12,810 nucleotides of DNA from Mollicutes bacterium (GTDB lineage Bacteria > Bacillota_I > Bacilli_A > RF39 > UBA660): NCBI GenBank assembly GCA_003560455.1, contig PWIL01000169.1, positions 1 to 12,810 on the forward strand, in the 5' to 3' direction. Shown here piece by piece: positions 1 to 6,601 of this stretch. A program made the translations under genes and the position numbers. The stretch's first letter is position 1. Each line of letters opens with the position of its first letter. The notes beneath the pieces were generated by a model. It did no database searches. It saw only the letters and a list, made by a program, of their open reading frames with translations, and was not told where the DNA came from.

Positions 1-1248
1 ACTTTTACTGTTATTGGTTATGACAATCGCGAATCATCAAAACCATTATTTGAAAGTCTAAGCAAAGGAATTAATGCTAGTGGTGTTGATGTTATTTGTC
101 TAGGCTTTTGTACTACACCAATGTATTATTTTAGTTGGCATCATTTAAAAGCAAAATCGGGAATTATGATCACTGCTTCGCATAATCCGAAAGAATATAA
201 CGGCCTTAAATTTTCTTTTAATGGAATTTACAATGCACATGGTCAAGAAGTTATTGCTTTTCATGATTATATCGCCCAAGGAAATTTTGCAATTGGCAGT
301 GGTAAAACCACTTTTTATGACATTAAACAAGATTATTTAAATTGCATTTTAAAAGATATTCATTTAAAGGAAAGAAAATTAAAAGCTGTGTTTGATGTGG
401 GCAATGCCAGTGGTTCAGTCGTAATTAAAGATGTTTTAGAACAACTAAATATCGATTATATTCCACTTTATTTTGAATCAGATCCTAATTTTCCAAACCA
501 TCATCCTGATCCAAGCGTTCCCAAAAATCTTGTTGATTTAATCAATACTGTCAAACAAGAAAAAGCTGATGTGGGGTTCGCCCTTGATGGTGATGCTGAT
601 CGCATTGGAATGGTTGATGAAAACGGTCAAATTATTGAAGCCGATAAAATTATGATTATTGCAATTCGTGATATTTTAAATAATCTTAAAGATAAACGTA
701 TTTTATACGATGTTAAATGTTCAAAAACTTTAGAAGATGAAATTATAAAATTAAAAGGAAAACCGATTTTATCACGAACGGGCAATTCCTATTTAAGAGC
801 TACCATTGCTAAAGAAAACATTTTATTTGGCGGGGAGTTTTCCGGACACATTTTCTTTAATGATAAGTTTTTGGGCTATGACGATGGTATTTATGTTGCT
901 CTTCGTATGCTAGAAATTTTAAGTAAAACCAATAAAAAATGCAGCGAATTACTTGATGGCATTAATCATTATTATTCAACCGAAGAATTAAAAATACCGG
1001 CTGATGATAATATTAAATTTAAAGTTATTAATGATTTAATTCATCAAGCAAAAGGCGATAATGAAGATGTTATTGATATTGATGGCTGTAAGGTTATCTA
1101 TGATGATGGTTTTGCTTTAATTAGAGTTTCTAATACCGGACCAATCATTACTGCTCGCTTTGAAGGAAAAACAAAAAAAAGACGTGATGAACTTCAAGAT
1201 TATTGGCTTGAAAAAACTAAAGCACTAATTAAAAAATATAGTAATTAA
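1..1248 (+). CDS. Phosphomannomutase/phosphoglucomutase, 5' end missing
   Basis: Alpha-D-phosphohexomutase that moves phosphate between C1 and C6 of mannose or glucose phosphate in the cytoplasm, supplying sugar-1-phosphates for nucleotide sugars and surface glycans. The reading frame is open from base 1, so the gene starts outside the window; the ATG at 121 is internal. Visible upstream residues include the family's GYDNRESS motif, so roughly 40 N-terminal residues are missing. Seen: the phosphoserine loop TASHNP (serine codon 178-180), the metal-binding loop DGDADR (586-603), the sugar-specificity loop GEFSGH (832-849) and the phosphate-binding motif RVSNTGP (from 1123). All four functional loops are intact. 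GE[FM]SGH is typical of the PMM/PGM (ManB/AlgC) branch rather than GlmM, but which sugar is preferred cannot be read from sequence. The gene converges on the oxidoreductase and ends in a shared terminator. Confidence 0.93.
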   Translation, partial: TFTVIGYDNRESSKPLFESLSKGINASGVDVICLGFCTTPMYYFSWHHLKAKSGIMITASHNPKEYNGLKFSFNGIYNAHGQEVIAFHDYIAQGNFAIGSGKTTFYDIKQDYLNCILKDIHLKERKLKAVFDVGNASGSVVIKDVLEQLNIDYIPLYFESDPNFPNHHPDPSVPKNLVDLINTVKQEKADVGFALDGDADRIGMVDENGQIIEADKIMIIAIRDILNNLKDKRILYDVKCSKTLEDEIIKLKGKPILSRTGNSYLRATIAKENILFGGEFSGHIFFNDKFLGYDDGIYVALRMLEILSKTNKKCSELLDGINHYYSTEELKIPADDNIKFKVINDLIHQAKGDNEDVIDIDGCKVIYDDGFALIRVSNTGPIITARFEGKTKKRRDELQDYWLEKTKALIKKYSN

Positions 1249-1272
1249 AAAAATATCCTTAGGATATTTTTT
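1249..1272. terminator. Bidirectional hairpin terminator between convergent genes
   Basis: The stem pairs ATATCC (1253-1258) with GGATAT (1262-1267) around a 3-nt loop and extends into flanking A and T runs. It therefore has a U-tract in both directions. It begins immediately after the mutase stop and overlaps the first two bases of the oxidoreductase stop codon on the other strand. Confidence 0.75.
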
Positions 1273-2656
1273 ATTGTTTTCGGGCAAATGCAATACCATT
1301 CATACTAGCTTGCATTAGACCTCTTGTAATTCCGGCACCATCACCTAACGCATATAAATTTTTTATATTTGTTTCAAAATTTTTATTAACTTTTAATTTA
1401 TTAGAATAAAACTTTACTTCGACACCATACAATAAAGTACCATCACCAGCAAAGCCGTTCATCAATTGATCTAGTGCTTCTATCATTTCTTTAATATTTA
1501 ACATCAAGCGGTATGGCAAAACCAAACTTAAATCACCAGGAACTGCATCTTTTAAGGTAGGTTGGGTATTATTTCGCAATAACCTTTCTTTAGTCGTTCT
1601 GCGCCCTCTTTTAAAATCACCATATGTTTGCACAATTACCTTGCCATCTGACAACATATTAGCCAATCTTGCTATATGCTTACCATATTCAATTGGCGTT
1701 TTAAAAGGTTCCGTAAAATTTTTAGAAACAAGTAATGCTAAATTAGTATTACCTGTTTTTAACGTACCGCATTTATAACTATGGCCATTTGCTAAAGCCA
1801 AATTATCATCATAACGTTCTTCAGTTACTTCACCTTTGGGATTCCAACAAAAAGTTCGTACTTTATCATCAAATGTTTTTGTATAATAAACTAATTTACT
1901 TTCATAGCTAATATCATCAATTTGCTTTGTAATGCTCGCATCACATTCAACACGCACGCCAATATCAATCACCCCTGGTTTTTTAGCAATTTGATATTGA
2001 TCACAAATTTTTTCAAGCCATGAAGACCCCTCCCGACCAACACCAAGAATTATTTTATCAGCGTAGTATTTTTTATTTTCAAGTTCAACACCAATTGCTT
2101 TATTATCTTTAATTATTAAATCCTTTACCGGCATTTGAAACAATATTTCAACGCCCTTTTTTATTAAATATTCTTGTAAACTACTATATATTTCAAAAGC
2201 TTTTTCAGTTCCTAAATGCCTTATTCCTGATTCTATTAATTTTAAATTACATTCAATTGCTTTTTTGCGAATTTTTGCAATTTCACCATTTATATCAGTT
2301 CCATATATTTGATTATCAGCACCAAAATCTAAATAAATTTGATCTGTATAATTTAATATTTCGCCAAATTCCTCTGGTTTTAAATAAGAAATTAAATTGC
2401 CACCAATTTCGCCATGATCATTTAAACTTAATTTTCCATCCGAAAAGGCCCCTGCCCCAGAAAAGCCGGTCGTAATATTGCATGGCCGGCAATCAATACA
2501 CTGATGATTTTTTCTTTTGGGACAGAATCTTTCAGTAATTGAACGTCCTTTTTCAATTAATAATATTTTTAAATTAGCTTGTATTTGCAACAATTCATAT
2601 ATTGCAAATACATTACTCGGTCCTGCACCAATAAAAATATAATCATACTTTTTCAT
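1271..2656 (-). CDS. FAD-dependent oxidoreductase (COG2509-type dehydrogenase)
   Basis: A 461-aa cytosolic flavoprotein. The N-terminus carries a Rossmann dinucleotide site, IGAGPSN (residues 9-15), followed by an acidic strand end, LLIEKG, near residue 35. A cysteine cluster, C45-x7-C53-x2-C56-x2-C59, directly precedes the motif GFSGAGAFSDGKL (64-76), which I associate with the COG2509 'FAD-utilizing dehydrogenase' family. A second FAD contact, LGDGAG, lies close to the C-terminus and is followed by GLMQASMNG. Length matches the family. The physiological substrate of this family is not established to my knowledge, so none is assigned. The start is supported by a G-rich Shine-Dalgarno (GGGGGGAAG) five bases upstream and by an extended -10 promoter just before it. 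It appears monocistronic. Confidence 0.85.
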   Translation of the reverse strand: MKKYDYIFIGAGPSNVFAIYELLQIQANLKILLIEKGRSITERFCPKRKNHQCIDCRPCNITTGFSGAGAFSDGKLSLNDHGEIGGNLISYLKPEEFGEILNYTDQIYLDFGADNQIYGTDINGEIAKIRKKAIECNLKLIESGIRHLGTEKAFEIYSSLQEYLIKKGVEILFQMPVKDLIIKDNKAIGVELENKKYYADKIILGVGREGSSWLEKICDQYQIAKKPGVIDIGVRVECDASITKQIDDISYESKLVYYTKTFDDKVRTFCWNPKGEVTEERYDDNLALANGHSYKCGTLKTGNTNLALLVSKNFTEPFKTPIEYGKHIARLANMLSDGKVIVQTYGDFKRGRRTTKERLLRNNTQPTLKDAVPGDLSLVLPYRLMLNIKEMIEALDQLMNGFAGDGTLLYGVEVKFYSNKLKVNKNFETNIKNLYALGDGAGITRGLMQASMNGIAFARKQ

Positions 2657-2678
2657 TTCTTCCCCCCAAGTCCTTAAG

Positions 2679-2687
2679 ATTATACCA
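2679..2687 (-). promoter_or_regulatory. Extended -10 promoter of the FAD oxidoreductase gene
   Basis: On the minus strand the sequence reads TGGTATAAT: a perfect TATAAT at 2684-2679 preceded by a TGn extension. No good -35 is visible 17 bases upstream. The predicted start near 2672 leaves a leader of only about 15 nt containing the G-rich ribosome binding site. Confidence 0.65.
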
Positions 2688-2693
2688 AAAAAA

Positions 2694-2722
2694 CCAAAAA
2701 AAAGATAGTTTAATATCTATCT
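2694..2722 (-). terminator. Rho-independent terminator after the small membrane protein gene
   Basis: AGATAG (2703-2708) pairs with CTATCT (2717-2722) around an 8-nt loop that contains the gene's stop codon. On the minus strand the hairpin is followed by a long T-run (A-run on the plus strand, about 2694-2702). The stem is short and AT-rich, so efficiency is uncertain. Confidence 0.5.
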
Positions 2723-3033
2723 CTCATCGTCCTTGTTATTAATTCTTGTTGCCCGGATTCTTTATTTTTAAATTTCTCATAACGCTTTTCGTTTTTAACC
2801 CAAACAATAGCGCCATAAATTACACTAATAATAATTGCTATAAAAACATTTTTAAAAACCTTATTAATTAATTCTTCAACAGTAACCTCTAATGAATGAA
2901 CAATAAAATCTTTAACAACCAGTATAATCAATAATAACAAACCAAGTGTTAATACTTTTTTTAAAATAAAACTAAACTGTCCTTTTTTTTGAATTATTTG
3001 CCAATCATCAATGAATTTGCGTTCTTCAATCAT
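2710..3033 (-). CDS. Small two-helix membrane protein, function unknown
   Basis: A 107-aa protein that I do not recognise. It has a charged N-terminus (MIEERKFIDDWQ), a hydrophobic segment at about residues 27-49 (VLTLGLLLLIILVV and beyond), a second at about 65-83 (VFIAIIISVIYGAIVWV), and a strongly charged, lysine- and arginine-rich tail ending RTMRDRY. The two helices and basic tail suggest an integral cytoplasmic-membrane protein with both ends inside. Translation is supported by a GTGAGG-like ribosome binding site upstream of the ATG, and transcription by a good extended -10. Terminators lie on both sides, so it seems to be its own transcription unit. It is probably real despite its size. 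Confidence 0.7.
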   Translation of the reverse strand: MIEERKFIDDWQIIQKKGQFSFILKKVLTLGLLLLIILVVKDFIVHSLEVTVEELINKVFKNVFIAIIISVIYGAIVWVKNEKRYEKFKNKESGQQELITRTMRDRY

Positions 3034-3062
3034 TTTTTTTCCTCACTTTACTTAATAATTAA

Positions 3063-3071
3063 ATTATAGCA
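3063..3071 (-). promoter_or_regulatory. Extended -10 promoter of the small membrane protein gene
   Basis: The minus strand reads TGCTATAAT, a perfect -10 with the TGn extension. The -35 region is only a weak TTTTTA. The predicted leader is about 22 nt and includes the ribosome binding site. The terminator of the preceding gene lies about 30 bases upstream, so this promoter restarts transcription. Confidence 0.65.
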
Positions 3072-3099
3072 CTTTTTTAAGAAATTAAAAAATTTAATT

Positions 3100-3125
3100 A
3101 AAAAATATTGGCTTTAAGCCAATAT
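3100..3125 (-). terminator. Rho-independent terminator after the large exported protein gene
   Basis: A near-perfect palindrome at 3105-3125 (ATATTGGCT paired with AGCCAATAT around a 3-nt loop), followed on the minus strand by a T-run. It sits three bases past the stop codon. The GC-containing stem makes it one of the stronger terminators here. Confidence 0.75.
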
Positions 3126-3128
3126 CTT

Positions 3129-4832
3129 TTACTCAAACATGGATAAAGGCATTTCTTGCTCGCAGATGGGTAGAGGGTCATCATTAACCGTTGGTAGCGT
3201 ATCCATAAAATCTTTTGTTGCACAATATCGCCCATCATGAAGCCACATACGAATATCTCCATTAGTTTTTACATGAATCACGCCGTTTTCAGGTGTGCTT
3301 CCATAATATTCAAACACCTCAACGTCTGACAGTTCACCAGTCAATGAGGCATAAGTTTCAGCCCCGCCATCTTTAAAAACATAATATACGTCTTCGATTG
3401 CCGCATCCGTTAATGCTCGGCGATAAAACTCTGTTTCTGCAGCCTTAAACATGCCCCTAGCGGTTGATTCAAACGCTCCTTTAGCTGCTGAACCAAACGG
3501 ATTCTCATAATTTGCAAATGGTAAAACTCCTCCCAATAATCCAGACATTAATTCTTCAATTTTTTGCAAATCTTCTTCACTTAAATCATCATATTTTACT
3601 AGTAAACCCCGTTCTGGTTCAAAAACCTCGTCAATTACTTTCAAATTGGTATCAACATTAATTATTAACCCCATTTCAAAATCAGCTGTATCAATGTTGA
3701 TTTTGTAATTTGATTGAATATTGTATTCTTGTTGAGCCGTTACTTCTTCCTCGTTAATTTCTACTTCTATCTCTAATTTAAATAATTGTCCTCTTTCAAC
3801 AAACGACATGATTGAATAAAACCGTTTACCATTTTCTTCATACATTATTAATTCAACTATTAAATCATCAACCATTAAAAGAAATTTGTGACCATTATCT
3901 TCATTTGGCAAAGCATAATAGATTAACTTAACTTCGTACTTTCCCGCCCAATAATCTTCTATCTCAATTATTATTTCATGAAAAACATCATCATTGGTAA
4001 TTCCCTTTGTATAAATATTATATGTTAAATTATTTTCAATAGCACTTGCATTCTCTAATCTTTCTAATTCACTTTCCAGTTCTTTAACAATTTCACTTTT
4101 CTCAATATCCAACAACTCTTCTAAAATCCCTAACGCTTTATCATCATCCAACAAACCTTGAATAACAAAAGTAAGGATCTCATTCATACGATCACTATCC
4201 AAAAACAAACTATTTTTAGTAACATTATGCTCTTCGCCTTCAATTGTTATTGTCGTCTGTTCGCTAGTAAAATATTCATCTAAAAAACTATCAATCACTA
4301 AATCGGTTAGTGTATCAATTAAATAATCAAAATCTTCAATCATTTCCTGTTGGTCTTTTGAATCTTGAAAAATATCAATTCCTTCAAAACCAATATATTT
4401 ATCAAACAATTCATCAAACAAAACATACATCCAATCTTGTTCTAAAAACATATTAAAATCTAATGATTCATCTTCAGAAAATAACAAAGACAATTCTAAA
4501 AACATTTTTTCAGCCGACCAATCTTCTTGTAAAACATATTCTAATTTTATATCTTCTAAAAACTTATTTATCTCCCCTAATTCTGGGAATTCATTAAAAT
4601 CTCCCACAAGTTCAAAATCCATTGTTGTTTTTGATTGGATTACGGCGTCATCGCCCATCGAAGCTCTTCTTCCTTCCGAAAACCCACCTAACATTTCCGA
4701 CATTTGCGTATAATTATTTTTTAAAGATGTTGCAAAAACTGCTTTGGGACTGGACATTAAACTTAAATAAACTAAACCTCCTCCCCCAATAACTAACAAT
4801 ACTAAAGCGACTATTATTCCTTTTTTCTTCAT
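3129..4832 (-). CDS. Large acidic exported membrane-anchored protein; C-terminal region pilin-like (tentative)
   Basis: A 567-aa protein of unknown function. Residues 1-26 are a lysine-led hydrophobic segment (MKKKGIIVALVLLVIGGGG) with no lipobox cysteine. It could be a signal anchor, or be cut after the AVFA motif near residue 35. The body (about 40-440) is very acidic, with alternating beta-like and helical stretches, consistent with an extracellular domain. The last about 120 residues differ: an alanine-rich helix (AAKGAFESTARGMFKAAE), then a beta-rich part with NGVIHVKTNGDIRMWL. This pattern resembles C-terminal domains of Bacillota prepilin-like proteins, as judged by eye only. The only two cysteines, C537 and C557, lie here and could form a disulfide. 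No Shine-Dalgarno precedes the ATG, unlike every other complete gene here. A short ORF with a consensus site lies 31 nt upstream and may be cotranscribed. Confidence 0.75.
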   Translation of the reverse strand: MKKKGIIVALVLLVIGGGGLVYLSLMSSPKAVFATSLKNNYTQMSEMLGGFSEGRRASMGDDAVIQSKTTMDFELVGDFNEFPELGEINKFLEDIKLEYVLQEDWSAEKMFLELSLLFSEDESLDFNMFLEQDWMYVLFDELFDKYIGFEGIDIFQDSKDQQEMIEDFDYLIDTLTDLVIDSFLDEYFTSEQTTITIEGEEHNVTKNSLFLDSDRMNEILTFVIQGLLDDDKALGILEELLDIEKSEIVKELESELERLENASAIENNLTYNIYTKGITNDDVFHEIIIEIEDYWAGKYEVKLIYYALPNEDNGHKFLLMVDDLIVELIMYEENGKRFYSIMSFVERGQLFKLEIEVEINEEEVTAQQEYNIQSNYKINIDTADFEMGLIINVDTNLKVIDEVFEPERGLLVKYDDLSEEDLQKIEELMSGLLGGVLPFANYENPFGSAAKGAFESTARGMFKAAETEFYRRALTDAAIEDVYYVFKDGGAETYASLTGELSDVEVFEYYGSTPENGVIHVKTNGDIRMWLHDGRYCATKDFMDTLPTVNDDPLPICEQEMPLSMFE

Positions 4833-4863
4833 TTTTATTTTTTAATAAAATTTTTCACACAAG

Positions 4864-4947
4864 TTAATTTCCCATATATAAGAATATGGTAATGACTAAA
4901 AACCTAATTGATAAATTTATAAAAATAACCGTGTTAATAATTTCCAC
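4864..4947 (-). CDS. 27-aa hydrophobic peptide ORF (leader or small membrane protein)
   Basis: A minus-strand ORF starting with GTG (4947-4945) and ending with TAA (4866-4864). A full-consensus Shine-Dalgarno, AAAGGAGG (4962-4955), lies seven bases before the GTG, and a perfect TATAAT box lies about 26 bases further upstream. The peptide begins MEIINTVIFIN and continues SIRFLVITIFLYMGN: almost wholly hydrophobic, with a single arginine. It would insert in the membrane as one helix. The ribosome binding site is among the best in the window yet serves no longer gene, which is the main reason to believe the ORF. Its stop is 31 nt before the start of the 567-aa gene, with no terminator between them. 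It might be a leader peptide controlling that gene, a small membrane protein or a toxin-like peptide. I recognise no family. Confidence 0.5.
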   Translation of the reverse strand: MEIINTVIFINLSIRFLVITIFLYMGN

Positions 4948-4954
4948 TAAATTA

Positions 4955-4962
4955 CCTCCTTT
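4955..4962 (-). promoter_or_regulatory. Consensus ribosome binding site of the 27-aa ORF
   Basis: The minus strand reads AAAGGAGG, with seven bases of spacing to GTG. It cannot serve the 567-aa gene, whose ATG is over 120 bases away. Confidence 0.65.
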
Positions 4963-4972
4963 ATTATTTAAA

Positions 4973-4978
4973 ATTATA
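4973..4978 (-). promoter_or_regulatory. -10 box upstream of the 27-aa ORF and the 567-aa gene
   Basis: A perfect TATAAT on the minus strand. The -35 at the proper distance is weak (TTTCTA, three of six), and the base pattern before it is GGC rather than TGn. The predicted start near 4966 gives a leader of about 19 nt to the 27-aa ORF. No better promoter was seen closer to the 567-aa gene. Confidence 0.5.
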
Positions 4979-5052
4979 GCCAACTAAAAAATAAATAGAA
5001 AGAATTATTTGTTTTTATTTGTCAACCTCTGTACAGTTTTATCAATCTTAAA

Positions 5053-5081
5053 TTGCATAAAAAGAGCATTTAAAATATAAT
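5053..5081 (+). promoter_or_regulatory. Sigma-A-type promoter of the protease-cohesin operon
   Basis: TTGCAT (5053-5058), a 17-bp spacer and a perfect TATAAT (5076-5081). The start should fall near 5088, so the leader is only about 14 nt and opens almost directly with the ribosome binding site AGGGAGGTG (5088-5096) before the ATG at 5102. It is the best -35/-10 pair in the window. Confidence 0.75.
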
Positions 5082-5101
5082 TATCTTAGGGAGGTGTTCT
5101 C

Positions 5102-6601
5102 ATGCTTAAAACAATTATTAAAAGTTTTTCACTCGCCCTATTATTGCTTTTTTTATTTTTTTTCATCCTTCCTATTACAACCAAAGATTATTCACCCGAA
5201 CCAACATCAATTATCGATTATTATTTAGAAAATAAAGATTCTCTAAACTATATTGAAAATGAAGTTGTCGTCCAATTCAATAAAAACAACGATTTTGAAA
5301 ATTATTTAATTACTAATTATAATTTTGAAATAACAACAATTTTTGACGAAACTAAATTAATTAAGTTTTCTGATAGTTATACCATGTTAGAAATTTTAAA
5401 AAAATTAAATAATTATTCTGAAATAGATTACGCAGAACCAAATTATATTTACGAAACTCAAGGAAATCCCCACCATGAACCATTTTTTAATAATCAATGG
5501 GGTTTAAAAGATTATGATTATGGCATCCGCCTGCTTAGCGTTTGGCAAGAAACATTGGGCAGTGAAGAAATAATTGTTGGCGTTGTCGATACCGGTATTG
5601 ATTACACTCATCCTGATTTAGCTAATAATATTTGGATTAATGAAAATGAAATAAAAGATAATGGCGTTGATGATGATGAAAACGGATTTATTGATGATTA
5701 TAATGGTTGGAATTTTAATGCTAATAGTAATGAAGTCCAAGACAATAGCGGTCACGGAACTGGCGTCGCCGGCGTCATCGCTGCGGAAGTTAATGGTTAT
5801 GGCATCACTGGCGTAGCACCAAATATAAAAATAATGGCTTTACGCGTTTCTGATGATGAAGGTAACAACATTATGAATAACTATGTTCTTGCCGCCATTC
5901 AATATGGTATTGATCATGGCGTTAAAATATTCAACCTTTCCATAATAACTAATCAACCAAGTGCCGCTTTTGCCAACTTAATTGCCAACAATCCTGATAT
6001 TATTTTTGTTTGTGGAGCGGGGAATGAGAGTAACAATAATGATTATACTAATGCCTATCCCGCTAATTATGATTACCCAAATGTTATTTCAGTTGGGGCG
6101 ATTAACCAAGAAGGACAATTAGCCGATTTTTCGCATTATGGACCCAATTCAGTTCATCTAGTTGCACCAGGTGTTGCAATTTTATCCACATATCCACGAC
6201 ACAAAGATAGTGAACACGCTAATTTTCAAGGAACTTCTTTTTCCGCCCCCCATGTAAGTGGTATTGCTGCTTTAATGTTAAGCAAAGACCCAAGTTTAAC
6301 AGCCAGCGAAATAAGAGAGCGGTTGATCAAAAGTTCAATTTATTCCGCTAATTTAAAAAATAAAATAATCAGCGAGGGCTATGTTAATGCTAATGGTGCT
6401 TTTCGTTATAAAAAAGGTGACGTCCTTGGTAATGGTACTGTGACCATTGCTGATTTAGTAAAAATGAGCCGCCATTTAGCTGGCTTAGATGATATTGATA
6501 TAACACTACGAGCTAACGGAGATTTAATTGATAACAATGATATTACTATTGCTGATTTAGTAAAATTAAGTCGTCACTTAGCTGGTTTGGAGGATTTATG
6601 A
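5102..6601 (+). CDS. Secreted subtilisin-family (S8) protease with C-terminal dockerin-like module
   Basis: A 499-aa exported serine endopeptidase. Residues 1-26 are a very hydrophobic signal peptide or anchor. Residues about 51-118 (NEVVVQF to AEPNYIYE) fit the inhibitory propeptide of fervidolysin-like subtilases. The catalytic domain (about 125-430) has the full triad: D163 in VVDTGIDYTHPDL, H218 in SGHGTGVAG, and S379 in GTSFSAPHVSG, plus oxyanion-hole N308 in CGAGNES. Residues 439-499 form two EF-hand-like dockerin repeats, each with TIADLVK(M/L)SRHLAGL; the acidic residue at loop position 3 is replaced by Leu or Ile. There is no sortase motif, so attachment to the surface probably relies on the dockerin. 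The stop overlaps the next start as ATGA, and the next gene encodes a cohesin-like protein, the expected dockerin partner. The start is fixed by a strong ribosome binding site and promoter. Confidence 0.93.
   Translation: MLKTIIKSFSLALLLLFLFFFILPITTKDYSPEPTSIIDYYLENKDSLNYIENEVVVQFNKNNDFENYLITNYNFEITTIFDETKLIKFSDSYTMLEILKKLNNYSEIDYAEPNYIYETQGNPHHEPFFNNQWGLKDYDYGIRLLSVWQETLGSEEIIVGVVDTGIDYTHPDLANNIWINENEIKDNGVDDDENGFIDDYNGWNFNANSNEVQDNSGHGTGVAGVIAAEVNGYGITGVAPNIKIMALRVSDDEGNNIMNNYVLAAIQYGIDHGVKIFNLSIITNQPSAAFANLIANNPDIIFVCGAGNESNNNDYTNAYPANYDYPNVISVGAINQEGQLADFSHYGPNSVHLVAPGVAILSTYPRHKDSEHANFQGTSFSAPHVSGIAALMLSKDPSLTASEIRERLIKSSIYSANLKNKIISEGYVNANGAFRYKKGDVLGNGTVTIADLVKMSRHLAGLDDIDITLRANGDLIDNNDITIADLVKLSRHLAGLEDL
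6443..6589 (+). repeat. Duplicated dockerin half-motif (direct repeat in DNA and protein)
   Basis: Units at 6443-6487 and 6545-6589 each encode TIADLVKxSRHLAGL (residues 448-462 and 482-496). They differ at one residue, Met versus Leu, with mostly synonymous DNA changes. This is the usual two-fold architecture of type I dockerins; here the two halves are unusually alike. Confidence 0.8.
6589..6600 (+). promoter_or_regulatory. Ribosome binding site of the cohesin gene inside the dockerin codons
   Basis: GGAGG at 6589-6593 lies four bases before the ATG at 6598 and is read as the last codons of the protease. With the ATGA overlap, this predicts translational coupling and similar output of the two proteins. 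Confidence 0.75.

Noticed and set aside
121..123. ATG at 121 as the start of the mutase gene
   Set aside because: The frame is open back to base 1 and encodes the conserved GYDNRESS region upstream, so this Met is internal and the gene begins outside the window.
3129..4832. Lipoprotein annotation for the 567-aa protein
   Set aside because: No cysteine occurs near the end of the N-terminal hydrophobic segment; the only cysteines are at residues 537 and 557.
5020..5025. Minus-strand TTGACA as the -35 of the 27-aa ORF promoter
   Set aside because: It lies 41 bp upstream of that TATAAT, far from the 16-18 bp needed, and no -10 lies at the proper distance.
6598..6601. TGA read as tryptophan, as in mycoplasmas
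   Set aside because: TGA ends the protease at the last dockerin residue and the phosphoesterase at a coupled ATGA junction; tryptophans in the genes examined are TGG. The standard bacterial code fits.
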